DNA of 64,000 nucleotides, from assembly GCA_028023455.1 (NCBI GenBank), contig JAQFVV010013324.1, forward strand, positions 1 to 64,000. Reading direction: 5' to 3'. Of this stretch, positions 1-11,988 are shown one piece after another. The DNA comes from Epiperipatus broadwayi. Lineage: Eukaryota > Onychophora > Udeonychophora > Euonychophora > Peripatidae. The position numbers and the translations under genes were made by a program. Each line of letters begins with the position of its first letter. Position 1 is the first letter of the stretch. The notes under the pieces are model-generated. The model searched no databases, was not told the DNA's origin, and saw only the letters and a program-made list of their open reading frames with translations.

Positions 1-23
1 GGTTAGAATATATATATATATAT
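1..23. repeat. (TA)n tract between two facing LTR ends
   Basis: The window opens with GGTTAGA, then an AT run, then TCTAACC at 24. GGTTAGA is the same 3' terminus that ends the solo LTR at 62939-62945. A second, oppositely oriented copy of the giant LTR therefore probably abuts this tract just outside the window. Only seven bases of it are visible, so this is inference. Confidence 0.5.
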
Positions 24-1081
24 TCTAACCCACGTAAAGAAAATTCTATTATTATTATATCTAGAATTTTATTTTATTTCTTTTATTGATATAATTAATT
101 ATATTATCTTGCACTTGTGCCACTAATTTTTATCTGGTTATTGTTATATCAACCAAAATAAAAGCAACATATCTATTAATTTTCCAATATGATCTAAAAT
201 ACTTTTCATATAATACAATTGTACATACAATTCTCTTAAGCTATGCCACGATTGTAATAATAACAATAATTGATCACTTATTAATTTAAAGAATAATTAT
301 AATAATATTAATCTCAGGGTTCTTTGTTTCATGTAAGGAAATGCTCGGCAATAGTGTGTTGTCGCATATGACTGGCATTCTGGTCGGCTATAGGAAACAT
401 TTATTTTTACTTAAATTCAATGTGTATTCATCTCTCATATCCACTGCTATATTATTTAAAGAGATGATAATTCTATTCAATAATGATGTATAATTTTGAA
501 TAATACAGCCTCTTTATCCAGAATCTTAGTGAGAATAATAAAAAGACAAGGGTGCTTTTTGTGTCCTTCCATCATCCATGGCAACACAATAATTTAACTA
601 AGATTTATTACTTAGACAATTTAACTAAATGTGAGTGGAATAATGTGCAGTCAAAGTGTATGGTTTGGGAATAAATTCATTTTTACACACACAAAAAAAA
701 TAATGTTTAGCCTGAAGTTTGCAACTCCATAAATAATTATCATTAAACTGAAATATAATGACATATTCCGATCTGCTTAACTTTATTTATCTGGCATATT
801 AAGTTTTTAAGAATTTGGAATGATTTCGGACTCAAGAAAAGGTTTTGCAAATATTGTGCAAACACTTATATTTAGCATATAAAAACAAAAAAATGAATCT
901 ACAACAAATTTTAACAAGACTATAATTTATTATTATCACAACAAAAAAATATATGAACATTTATTCAATAATCCCATAGTAATACAAAAATATAAAATAT
1001 AACTGACATTAATCTGTATACTCTTTTGGTTATGGATTAAAATTACAACTTCACCTGTTTGCAATCATGCAAATTGACTAC

Positions 1082-1145
1082 TAAAAAGTACATATCATTA
1101 CCAATACATTAATTAAAAAGTACATATCATTACCAATACATTAAT
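1082..1145. repeat. 32-bp tandem duplication inside LTR copy A
   Basis: A 32-base unit that includes AAAAAGTACATATCATTACC occurs twice in a row. Copies B and C carry it once. This is a recent slippage event private to copy A and a useful marker for telling the LTR copies apart. Confidence 0.9.
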
Positions 1146-4125
1146 TTATAAGTTTGGTAAACTTTGTATAAGCTTTTACTTAAATTATTGACTAACTATT
1201 TTTGTTTTAAAATAATTAATATGATCATATGCAATATGCAAAATAGTAAATTTATTTCTAATACATTGTATTCAGTTATGGTTTTTAATTGGATAACCTA
1301 TTCTAATTATGGGCCAGTTATCAGAAGTCACACTTACCATCTTACATTTAACTTAATGCCAACTTAAGTTATGATACATATTTCATTCATAAGTATAATT
1401 TAAACTATGAGTATTACTTACTTATTAACTTGAATCCAACATTGCATTTTGAACATTCCCTCAGTAAATAAGCGTTTTAAATTACGCAATTTTAACTTAT
1501 TTTCTCCATTGACTTGCTTGTCAACTACTAGTAATATTCAGCAGCACAATATAGATACTGATCTCAGTTACTAACGCACTATTGATACTAAAGTGGATCT
1601 TGAGGAACTAACACCTCCAACATAACCTTTATCTTGCCCGAACTTTCAAAATTAAGCACAATAATCAACACCTTCCATGGTGGAGCTATCTTTATTTTCA
1701 CATGAGGAATATGGAATAACCACGAAGGTTTGTAAAGTAATCTTCTACATTAAAGTATTTTGGTGGTTTCTTGCCTCTTACTTGGGCATACAACGAACAC
1801 ACACCAAATACAATCCTCTCCTAGGATTTAAACAAATGCAGCATACTACATGCTAGATAAATTCTTGATCATCCTATCTATGAGAATCGATCACTTGGGC
1901 TATAAACATACCCGAACATTATATTTAAAATCTTCCTCTCATGGAAAACAAAGCTTTTGGGGAGATCATTTTTCATCCCACAAAATAAATACATTATAAT
2001 TATTACCTATGCGAATATTAAGCATATACCAATGCTATATCTGGGCAGGATAAGTAAATACACTGATCATAATAAACTTATGTTACCGGGTATACTTTGA
2101 TCAACATCTGAAATCAATGGACATCATAGAATAAAAGTATAATAATTTTAATTTTAATAAAGGAACATTCAAAATAGTTGGTAGCATACTATATTAAACT
2201 AAATAAAGTGGATGTGTTATTTAAGAATAATTAGGAATAAATTCCTCAATTAATACAGTATAAATTCGTTTCAACTTTTAACAAGAAATATTTTGTTATA
2301 GCATTTTTTTTTTTTTTTAGTTACTTCTGATAATTTTCAATATTTATTTTACCCCTTAAATATCTAAATATTTTCTTTCTTTTACGTATCCAACATAAAA
2401 AATTTCTACCTACAATTGTATGTACTAATTAAAACATATTTTATAGATTTTTTTTTTTTTCGTGTTAAATATCAACTTAACCTATAATAATTATATTAAA
2501 ACATACCTTTGTTATTACAAGGCTATTAAATATCACTTGACCATACAGACTTTAATCTATGTGATATAAAAAAAAATACATATCATTTATAACTTAGTTT
2601 TAAACAATCATTAATTAACAAGTGCATACTCTCTCATTAGAAAATGTTTTTCTGTTGAGCAATTGGTCCAGGTGAAGAGCTTTATCCAATCGTATTTTAC
2701 GAAACATTTTTAAAAACAATAAATGCATTTTCTTTATCTTTTTTTTCTTAATGAAAAGTTTTCTTTTATTTCGTGCTTCTAATAAATTAGGTAAAGAAAA
2801 ATATAGCAGAACTGAAGATTAATTCTCACTTGAATTAAACTACTACAATTTTGGGATCCAAGAAAATAAAATATACATATTCTAACATAACGAACAGTTG
2901 ACGATAGACGATAAACATACACAATATTTTTTTTTCTTTCTTTCTTTTATTGACGAGACGTATACTTATGAGCTAGCTTACTTATGGACAAAAATGCGCA
3001 ATTTTCCGAGAGATTATTATGATAATAACTGCAGTCAATTTACGTGTACAGGAAGTTTTAATAATTCCAACTGATGTATAATATAATATATCATTTAATT
3101 TTATGATTAAGTCACTAAGATATTGGGTTTTTGTTCATACTCTAGGAATTATAATTTCTAACAGTAACTTCTCCGTAAGGATGCACCTATATTAACTTTT
3201 CCTATATTTATTCTGAGAAAGTTATATATATATAAATTTTTTAAATATACAGGTGCATAAATTAATCTTATTTATCATTATTATTATTTCCAGACAATTC
3301 TTGGTGAATAAAACATATTTTAACGTATGTAATTACATTACTTGTAAAGGTAGACAATATTGAGAAAGAGCGCGAAAATGTTTCTAGTTGATTTTCCTGG
3401 GTTTCAAAATATTTCTTTCAATTATTATTTTTTTTTATAACAAGAAAATATCAATAAATGATGTAAAGTTAATAAATAATTATTTATTACTTGGAAATCA
3501 TTTTTCTTCCTTAATTTAGATATAATAGAATTTTTCATGACTCTTTAAGTTAATTCTGTCATTTTTGAACTTTAGAGCAAGACAATAAATTTTTAAGTAT
3601 AAAAGGTCTTTAAATAGGTAGATGGCACAGAAAATCAGGATATCTTATCAAAAGATTTTAGCCACACATTATATTATTAAAATTTTACTTTGATTACATT
3701 TATTTCTGCAAAATAAAATGAAAAAATTGAGTTACCAAATTTCAGCACTGTTCCTTCCTTGAAAACTAAAAGCAGACTATATTTTTCCAAAAAAAATGAA
3801 CTTGATTATAATTGGTTGTTTCATTTTGTTGTTCTTTTTTTTTTTTTTTTTAGCGACCTCTTCCAGAAAAATAATCATTTGATTATAACATAAACAAAAG
3901 AAAGGAAAAACCCATTACAATCATATAGTTTTCGTATTATTTACCTGGATTACAAAGTAATTTGACAATATAAAAAAAATAATAAATACATTAAATTAAC
4001 AATCAGTGTTGTGTAATTCTTCAAACATTATATATATATAAAAAAAATACCAGAAGTTATTGTGCTTTATGATAAGACACTCGTCCACTCTCCCCTCTAC
4101 CCATCCAAAATCAATTACTGTTTAG

Positions 4126-4133
4126 CTTTTATA
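4126..4133 (-). promoter_or_regulatory. TATA box of giant LTR, copy A
   Basis: On the minus strand TATAAAAG lies about 245 bases inside the TGTAACC end. It is conserved at the same place in copy B (11702-11709) and copy C (58174-58181). This is a plausible Pol II core promoter that would define a U3 of roughly 0.25-0.3 kb and leave about 4 kb for R plus U5, unusually long. No transcript evidence is available. Confidence 0.5.
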
Positions 4134-4377
4134 CCATATTAATTTGCTCTAATTATTAATATCTCAATTAAATTATTCATGTTCTCTCTTTAAAAATGAC
4201 ATTGAGTTATTAAATCTATTAGTTATTCACCCAAAACATGCCAAAGTGAGTGAATAGCATACTTTATTAATCAATTATTACTATTGTTATTTTATCTTTT
4301 TATTTCTTTAAAGAATAGCATTGTTTTCCTGCAGAAATAATGCCAAGTAAACCAAGTGTCAATAACACTAGGTTACA

Positions 4378-4388
4378 ATTCTCCCACC
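4378..4388 (-). other. Polypurine tract next to 3' LTR
   Basis: On the minus strand the purine-rich GGTGGGAGAAT ends exactly where the LTR begins (TGTAACC). This is the expected place for the plus-strand primer of an LTR retrotransposon. It is the main evidence that the repeats are LTRs rather than a segmental duplication. A similar sequence (GGTGGAAT before TGTAAC) precedes the 3' repeat of the element at 54-58 kb. Confidence 0.7.
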
Positions 4389-4500
4389 GTTATAATAAAT
4401 AAAAAATAAAATAATATATGCATTTTTTTAACACTTCTTATGGTATTACTAAGTTTATATCCTACTTCTTTCTTATGTCAATAAATACAGTTTAAAGGAT
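4389..4500 (-). other. Element 3' untranslated stretch
   Basis: AT-rich spacer between the integrase stop codon and the polypurine tract. No motif recognised. Confidence 0.5.
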
Positions 4501-4788
4501 TTAATTTTGCTTGGGATATGGTAGTAAGCTTCGGGCATTATAGGTACCTCTTGTTCCATCAGGGGTTGAGACTAAAAAGGCATTCTCACCCACTTGTTTG
4601 ACAAATTCATAGGGGCCTTCATAAAGATACATGAATTTTCTAAACATATGCTTCCGGAGATTACTCATATGGGGAGTTCTAATTAAAACAAAATCATGGA
4701 CTTTAAAAGGATGTGGACTGGTTTTGGAATAATGAGTGCGTTTATCACCCATCTTTTTTAAGGTTAATTCTGGCCAGTGCTTGGTCAT
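4501..4788 (-). pseudogene. Gypsy integrase C-terminal remnant
   Basis: A 95-residue open frame matches the very C-terminal part of Ty3/gypsy integrases. Its landmarks are FKVHDFVLIRTPHMSN, then KFMYLYEGPYEFVKQVGENAFLV, then GTYNARSLLPY. This is the small beta-barrel region that follows the catalytic core and binds DNA. The catalytic D,D,E domain and zinc-binding HHCC are absent, since the sequence upstream runs at once into the end of gag. The first methionine is not a true start: the frame is the tail of a longer lost pol, and a stop lies just upstream of it. An internal deletion has therefore removed protease, RT, RNase H and most of integrase. The gene is non-functional alone. Motif layout strongly favours gypsy over copia or BEL. 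Confidence 0.75.
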
Positions 4789-4862
4789 GTTCTACATTAT
4801 GCTGTTCCCCATATGTTTAAAAATAGGGCCCCGAAGTGAGGAACATTCCTGCGAGGTCCTTT

Positions 4863-7107
4863 TTAATTTAATGCCCCGCTACTTTTACTACCTTTTATAT
4901 TTTTCTTTTGTATTGTTGGGATACCACTAGTAGAAGGCTGATTCTCATTCAGAATTCTACTCTTAACTATTGGCCTACTGAGGTGGCTATTCTGTCTACC
5001 ATAGGGATTCGTCCTATAATATCTTTTTTCTCTAACTAACTTCCTCCTTCCCATATGTGACCTGTCTGCGAAATTGATATTACTCACCATTGGATGGGTC
5101 TCTCTATTTACCCTAATTCTATTATCAATATTCCTATCACTGGTCTCTAACGAATCTAAAATTTCTACTACCTCTTCTATGGTATGTCTGTCAGCAGCAA
5201 TCAATATCTGTTCTATATGCCTCGGCAGATTATGGCGAATTATTCGCACAATTTGTGTCTCAGATAAGGGATAAGCTGTCAAGGTTTTCAATTTGATGGC
5301 CTGACTCCTGAAAGACTGAGTATAACTACTCTTATTTACATGATATCTTTCCTGAGATATCTGATATCTCAGGTTATCTTGGCGGTCTTCCCCCCAAAAA
5401 CTGGCTAACATAAGATATTTGAAATCTCCATATGTTTCTGGTTTAATAAATAATGATTGCCACCAGTCTTTAGATGCTGCACACAAATGGTTAGCGGCAA
5501 TAGCAATCTTTTCTATCTCAGATAAATGACATAAGGTGAATAACTCCTCCAGATGCTGGAGATACTCATGTGGATTCTCCAGATATTCACCTCTAAAAAA
5601 TTTTATTTTTAAGAATTTTAAGGCCATGGAGCTATTACTTTCTGGCTCAAGCATGACTTTACTTCTAGCCTCATTTAATGGATCGTATATTGATTCTACG
5701 GTATTAACTACCGTATGTAACTCAGATATTACTTGGTTATTATGACCATTATTTATTTCTTTTACTTGAGTTTCAGATAAACCTTTACTTTGAACAACTT
5801 TTTTACTTTTTGTAAAATTATCCCTATTATAGTCTATAGCTTGCATTCGACTCTCTAATTCTTACTTATAGTTTTGCCATTCACAGTCTATTCTCTTTGA
5901 ACTATCTTTTAGGCCTACATTTAAGTGTTTAATCTGTTGTTCCAATTGGTTAATAGTTTCATCTTTATCTATCCTGAATATCCTTCTAACCTTTGATAGA
6001 CTTTACTCTCACACTAAGTCATTAATTCCCTTATTTCATTTGGAGATTATTATGTAATAGTTGTGCATTAATCTTTATTATATCATTAAAATTTTCTACT
6101 CTTCCCATAACTTGACTTAGCTCACTTTCTAGATTTTGATTGATCTCACATTGGGTCGACTCTTGATTTTCTAGTTTAGCTATTAATCTGGTAATCTGGC
6201 TCTGACATCCTTTCACTACATTGTCAGGTGCTAGAGTTATATTTTTAACTTCCTCTTTCAAATTACTAACTTCACTTCTAGCACTGTCTAATTCTCCCTT
6301 AATAGATTCAACTCTATCCTGAACTTCGTTTTGAAATACTACTGTTTCCTTTTGATAATTTCTTATTTCCTGTACTTCATTGTTTAATACAATATATTGA
6401 CTTTTAAAGCCCTGCTGGATAGCCTCAATCATATTTTCTGCCCTTTCAGAATTTGTTTCGATCTCTTTCCTTATTCTTATTTCCAGCTTTTCAGAGGCCA
6501 ATTTTGATTCTTCTACATGATTTCTCAAATCTTCCCTTAAGTCCTTTATCTCCTGTCCTTGATTTTAAGATGTCTCTTTGATCTCCTGCATTTGATTCTC
6601 TAATTTAATATTTAAATTTTGTATCTGACTTTTTAATTCACTATTTGAGTTTTGGATCTGACTTTTTAATTCACTATTTGATTGTTCTAATTTACTATTT
6701 GAGTTTTGGATCTGACTTTTTAATTCACTATTTGAGTTTTGGATCTGACTTTTTAATTCACTATTTGATTGTTCTAATTTACTATTTGAGTTTTGGATCT
6801 GACTTTTTAATTCACTATTTGATTGTTCTAATTTACTATTTGAGTTTAGGATTTGATTTTTTAATTCACTATTTGATTTTTCTAATTGTTTCAAGAATTC
6901 CTCCAATGTATTTCTCATTAATTGATCTGGCTCATTTTCATGTTTTCCCTTTATTATTGTGGCTTCTTCTGGGTTAGCTATATCCAAATCTTCCTCTTCC
7001 TCTTTTAATTGTACACTAAAATATGGAGTCTGTGTATCAGGGGATTGTAACTCTTGGGATCCTCCCAAATCCTCAGAAATACTATGATTATCTTTGTTTT
7101 CAGTCAT
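4863..7107 (-). pseudogene. gag: Broken gag of giant-LTR gypsy element
   Basis: One ancestral reading frame is now in three pieces. Piece one (7107-6565, 180 aa) starts MTENKDNHS, has an acidic N-terminus and then a long Q/N/S/L-rich coiled coil. It ends at an in-frame TAA, after which the same frame continues to 6031 (second coiled-coil piece, RIRKEIETNSERAENMIEAI...). A frameshift and several stops follow between about 6035 and 5860. The last piece (5846-4863, 327 aa) holds the capsid-like core: FFRGEYLENPHEYLQHLEEL, a DWWQSLF motif, FWGEDRQDNLRYQISQERY, and a basic C-terminus. This layout resembles Gag of arthropod gypsy elements. No CCHC zinc knuckle is visible, so the nucleocapsid end may have been lost with pol. 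The role would be particle assembly, but this copy cannot make an intact protein. Confidence 0.7.
6603..6890 (-). repeat. In-frame heptad-like repeats coding for Gag coiled coil
   Basis: Tandem DNA units encode NSELKSQIQNSNSKLEQS (18 residues) several times, interleaved with an 11-residue short form, NSELKSQIQNS. All units keep the reading frame. They lengthen a coiled coil in Gag piece one. Unit number probably varies between copies through slippage. Confidence 0.8.
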
Positions 7108-7660
7108 ATTAAAATTCTAACTCTTTTAGTATTGAACAGTACTGAAATATTAGCAATGAACTATTGATAGATTTATCGATAAGAAATTATTGACAAGACA
7201 TCCTGCCTCCATGCCTCTCCTATCAAAAACAATCTACACCAAAAAACTATGCTCTGACATTTAATATCCCTAAAGCTCCAACATTAACTGCTAAATATGC
7301 CTTTTTTTTTTACATGCTTCTTAGTCCATATAAATATCATTAGATATTATGTAATATAGCATAAGTGCCAATCACAAGACCAGACAAACAGATCATCATA
7401 AATGATAAAATCATTACAGTGTTTTATGGAATTGCCTACAGACCACAACATCATAAACGGACAACTTAATTATTTATTTTTCAGTGGCAAAAGATTAGAT
7501 CATATAATAGATATTCACATAATATCTTATGGCTAAAACAATTCATTATTGGCAAATATTTTTAATCAATGAATAACTAATCCATTCAAGTGCAATCAAT
7601 ATTAATATTGACTTCTAGAAAAGTTTATTAAATTCCTCGTGGCCAGCTATAGCCATCGAT
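7108..7660 (-). other. Element leader between PBS and gag
   Basis: About 550 bases of AT-rich sequence separate the primer-binding site from the first gag methionine. No open frame or splice signal stood out. Confidence 0.5.
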
Positions 7661-7683
7661 AGCCCCTATAGTTGGGCGGTGAT
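7661..7683 (-). other. Putative primer-binding site, tRNA-Lys-like
   Basis: Just inside the LTR end (GGGTTAGA), the minus strand reads AATCACCGCCCAAC, four bases (TATA), then GGGGC. The CGCCCAAC core and following GGGGC match the layout of the tRNA-Lys(1,2) primer site (TGGCGCCCAACGTGGGGC). The TGG start and the middle are altered. Position fits; the match is imperfect and may reflect decay. Confidence 0.45.
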
Positions 7684-10600
7684 TTCTAACCCACGTAATT
7701 AGTCAGAAATTTTCCAGCTTTATTTATATCACCTTAGTTAGTTATCTTATCTCGCACTTGTGCCACTAATTTTTTTCTGGTTATTGTTATATCAACCAAA
7801 ATAAAAGCAACATATCTATTAATTTTCCAATATGATCTAAAATACTTTTCATATAATACAATTGTACATACAATTCTCTTAAGCTATGCCATGATTGTAA
7901 TAATAACAATAATTGATCACTTATTAATTTAAAGAATAATTATAATAATATTAATCTCAGGGTTCTTTGTTTCATGTAAGGAAATGCTCGGCAATAGGGT
8001 GTTGTCGCATATGACTGGCATTCTGGTCGGCTATAGGAAACATTTATTTTTACTTAAATTCAATGTGTATTCATCTCTCATATCCACTGCTATATTATTT
8101 AAAGAGATGATAATTCTATTCAATAATGACGTATAATTTTGAATAATACAGCCCCTTTATCCAGAATCTTAGTCAGAATAATAAAAAGACAAGGGTGCTT
8201 TTTGTGTCCTTCCATCATCCATGTCAACACAATAATTTAACTAAGATTTATTACTTAGACAATTTAACTAAATGTTAATGGAATAATGTGCAGTCAAAGT
8301 TAATGGTTTGGGAATAAATTCATTTTTACACACACAAAAAAAATAATGTTTAGCCTGAAGTTTGCAACTCCATAAAATAATTATCATTAAACTGAAATAT
8401 AATGACATATTCCGATCTGCTTAACTTTATTTATCTGGTATATTAAGTTTTTAAGAATTTGGAATGATTTCGGACTCAAGAAAAGGTTTTGCAAATATTG
8501 TGCAAACACTTATATTTAGCATATAAAAACAAAAAAATGAATCTACAACAAATTTTAACAAGACTATAATTTATTATTATCACAACAAAAATATATGAAC
8601 ATTTATTCAATAATCCCATAGTAATACAAAAATATAAAATATAACTGACATTAATCTGTATACTCTTTTGGTTATGGATTAAAATTACAACTTCACCTGT
8701 TTGCAATCATGCAAATTGACTACTAAAAAGTACATATCATTACCAATACATTAATTTATAAGTTTGGTAAACTTTGTATAAGCTTTTACTTAAATTATTG
8801 ACTAACTATTTTTGTTTTAAAATAATTAATATGATCATATGCAATACGCAAAATACTAAATTTATTTCTAATACATTGTATTCAGTTATGGTTTTTAATT
8901 GGATAACCTATTCTAATTATGGGCCAGTTATCAGAAGTCACACTTACCATCTTACATTTAACTTAATGCCAACTTAAGTTATGATACATATTTTATTCAT
9001 AAGTATAATTTAAACTATGAGTATTACTTACTTATTAACTTGAATCCAACATTGCATTTTGAACATTCCCTCAGTAAATAAGCGTTTTAAATTACGCAAT
9101 TTTAACTTATTTTCTCCATTGACTTGCTTGTCAACTACTAGTAATATTCAGCAGCACAATATAGATATTGATCTCAGTTACTAACGCACTATTGATACTA
9201 AAGTGGATTTTGAGGAACTAACACCTCCAACATAACCTTTATCTTGCCTGAACTTTCAAAATTAAGCACAATAATCAACACCTTCCATGGTGGAGCTATC
9301 TTTATGTTCACATGAGGAATATGGAATAACCATGAAGGTTTGTAAAGTAATCTTCTACATTAAAGTATTTTGGTGGTTTCTTGCCTCTTACTTGGGCATA
9401 CAACGAACACACACCAAATACAATCCTCTCCTGGGATTTAAACGAATGCAGCATACTACATGCTAGATAAATTCTTGATCGTCCTATCTATGAGAATCGA
9501 TCACTTGGGCTATAAACATACCCGAACATTATATTTAAAATCTTCCTCTCATGGAAAACAAAGCTTTTGGGGAGATCATTTTTCATCCCACAAAATAAAT
9601 ACATTATAATTATTACCTATGCGAATATTAAGCATATACCAATGCTATATCTGGGCAGGATAAGTAAATACACTGATCATAATAAACTTATGTTACCGGG
9701 TATACTTTGATCAACATCTGAAATCAATGGACATCATAGAATAAAAGTATAATAATTTTAATTTTAATAAAGGAACATTCAAAATAGTTGGTAGCATACT
9801 ATCTTAAACTAAATAAAGTGGATGTGTTATTTAAGAATAATTAGGAATAAATTCCTCAATTAATACAGTATAAATTCGTTTCAACTTTTAACAAGAAATA
9901 TTTTGTTATAGCATTTTTTTTTTTTTTTAGTTACTTCTGATAATTTTCAATATTTATTTTACCCCTTAAATATCTAAATATTTTCTTTCTTTTACGTATC
10001 CAACATAAAAAATTTCTACCTACAATTGTGTGTACTAATTAAAACATATTTTATAGATTTTTTTTTTTCGTGTTAAATATCAACTTAACCTATAATAATT
10101 ATATTAAAACATACCTTTGTTATTACAAGGCTATTAAATATCACTTGACCATACAGACTTTAATATATGTGATATAAAAAAAATACATATCATTTATAAC
10201 TTAGTTTTAAACAATCATTAATTAACAAGTGCATACTCTCTCATTAGAAAATGTTTTTCTGTTGAGCAATTGGTCCAGGTGAAGAGCTTTATCCAGTCAT
10301 ATTTTACGAAGCATTTTTAAAAACAATAAATGCATTTTATTTATCTTTTTTTTCTTAATGAAAAGTTTTCTTTTATTTTGTGCTTCTAATAAATTAGGTA
10401 AAGAAAAATATAGCAGAACTGAAGATTAATTCTCACTTGAATTAAACTACTACAATTTTGGGATCCAAGAAAATAAAATATACATATTCTAACATAACGA
10501 ACAGTTGACGATAGACGATAAACATACACAATATTTTTTTTTCTTTCTTTCTTTTATTGATGAGATGTATACTTATGAGCTAGCTTACTTATGGACAAAA

Positions 10601-10784
10601 ATGCGCAATTTTCTGAGAGATTATTATGATAATAACTGCAGTCAATTTACGTGTACAGGAAGTTTTAATAATTCCAACTGATGTATAATATAATATATCA
10701 TTTAATTTTATGATTAAGTCACTAAGATACTCTAGGAATTATAATTTCTAACAGTAACTTCTCCGTAAGAATGCACCTATATAA

Positions 10785-10828
10785 CTGTATATTTAATATA
10801 TATATATATATATATATTAAATATACAG
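10785..10828. repeat. AT hairpin in LTR copy B
   Basis: CTGTATATTTAAT, a TA run, then ATTAAATATACAG form a perfect hairpin. Copies A and C have only irregular AT-rich sequence at this point, so it expanded in copy B. Confidence 0.8.
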
Positions 10829-11701
10829 GTGCATAAATTAATCTTATTTATCATTATTATTATTTCCAGACAATTCTTGGTGAATAAAACATATTTTAAC
10901 ATATGTAATTACATTACTTGTAAAGGCAGACAATATTGAGAAAGAGTGCGAAAATGTTTCTAGTTGATTTTCCTGGGTTTCAAAATATTTCTTTCAATTA
11001 TTATTTTTTTTTTATACCAAGAAAATATCAATAAATGACGTAAAGTTAATAAATAATTATTTATTACTTGGAAATCATTTTTTTTCCTTAATTTAGATAT
11101 AATAGAATTTTTCATGACTCTTTTAGTTAATTCTGTCATTTTTGAACTTTAGCGCAAGACAATAAATTTTTAAGTATAAAAGGTCTTTAAATAGGTAGAT
11201 GGCACAGAAAATCAGGATATCTTATCAAAAGATTTTAGCCACACATTATATTATTAAAATTTTACTTTGATTACATTTATTTCTGCAAAATAAAATGAAA
11301 AAATTGAGTTACCAAATTTCAGCACTGTTCCTTCCTTGAAAACTAAAAGCAGACTATATTTTTCCAAAAAAAATGAACTTGATTATAATTGGTTGTTTCG
11401 TTTTGTTGTTCTTTTTTTTTTTTTTTTTTAGCGACCTCTTCCAGAAAAATAATCATTTGATTATAACATAAACAAAAGAAAGGAAAAACCCATTACAATC
11501 ATATAGTTTTCATATTATTTACCTGGATTACAAAGTAATTTGACAATATAAAAAAAAATAATAAATACATTAAATTAACAATCAGTGATGTATAATTCTT
11601 TAAACATTATATATAAAAAAAATTACCAGAAGTTATTGTGCTTTATGATAAGACACTCGTCCATTCTCCCCTCTACCCATCCAAAATCAATTACTGTTTA
11701 G

Positions 11702-11709
11702 CTTTTATA
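11702..11709 (-). promoter_or_regulatory. TATA box of giant LTR, copy B
   Basis: TATAAAAG on the minus strand, at the same offset as in copies A and C. As the 5' LTR this would be the promoter that drives the element. Confidence 0.5.
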
Positions 11710-11926
11710 CCATATTAATTTGCTCTAATTATTAATATCTCAATTAAATTATTCATGTTATCTCTTTAAAAATGACATTGAGTTATTAAATCTATTAGTT
11801 ATTCACCCAAAATATGCCAAAGTGAGTGAATAGCATACTTTATTAATCAATTATTACTATTGTTATTTTATCTTTTTATTTCTTTAAAGAATAGCATTGT
11901 TTTCCTGCAGAAATAATGCCAAGTAA

Positions 11927-11988
11927 ACCAAGTGTCAATAACACTAGGTTACAATATACCAAGTGTCAATAACACTAGGTTACAATAT
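11927..11988. repeat. 31-bp duplication of the LTR terminus
   Basis: The last bases of the LTR (accaagtgtcaataacac through ggttacaatat) occur twice in tandem and are followed by an AT run. Either replication slippage or aberrant integration could do this. Copies A and C have one unit. Confidence 0.85.

Larger units (their letters stand above)
24..4377 (-). mobile_element. Giant LTR, copy A (3' LTR of gypsy-like element)
   Basis: This 4.35-kb sequence is repeated in direct orientation at 7685-11984 and inverted at 57931-62945. By eye it differs from copy B by a few substitutions per 100 bases plus small indels. On the minus strand it begins TGTAACC (4377-4371) and ends GGGTTAGA (31-24), near-inverted termini as in LTRs. 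The left flank (20-23) and the bases after copy B both read ATAT, compatible with a 4-bp target duplication, though in TA-rich DNA this is weak. The gag and integrase remnants and the polypurine tract between the copies share its orientation, so this is the 3' LTR. It holds no convincing gene. A short plus-strand frame at 1164-1367 recurs in the other copies because the repeat itself recurs. Confidence 0.8.
7685..11984 (-). mobile_element. Giant LTR, copy B (5' LTR)
   Basis: Direct repeat of 24-4377. It lacks the 32-bp duplication of copy A and a 17-base stretch near 10728. It has an extra AT hairpin at 10785-10828 and a duplicated last 31 bases (11927-11988). It contains the conserved TATA box at 11702-11709. 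With copy A it brackets the gag/integrase remnant, and since the element reads on the minus strand it is the 5' LTR. The right flank is a short (AT)n. The first ~90 bases (plus-strand left end) differ noticeably between A, B and C, while the rest is very alike. Confidence 0.8.

Noticed and set aside
4736-5745. Plus-strand frames at 4736, 5074 and 5536
   Set aside because: Antisense shadows of the integrase tail and gag.
6645-6977. Plus-strand frame with repeated LSFGSDFLIHY
   Set aside because: Antisense shadow of the Gag coiled-coil repeats.
1164-8977. 67-codon frame shared by LTR copies A and B (and in altered form by C)
   Set aside because: Its conservation follows from the copies being the same repeat. 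It lies antisense to the element and has no recognised domain.
24-11984. Reading A and B as copies of a giant MITE or segmental duplication
   Set aside because: The polypurine tract at A, the primer-site-like sequence at B and gag/integrase remnants in matching orientation fit LTRs better.
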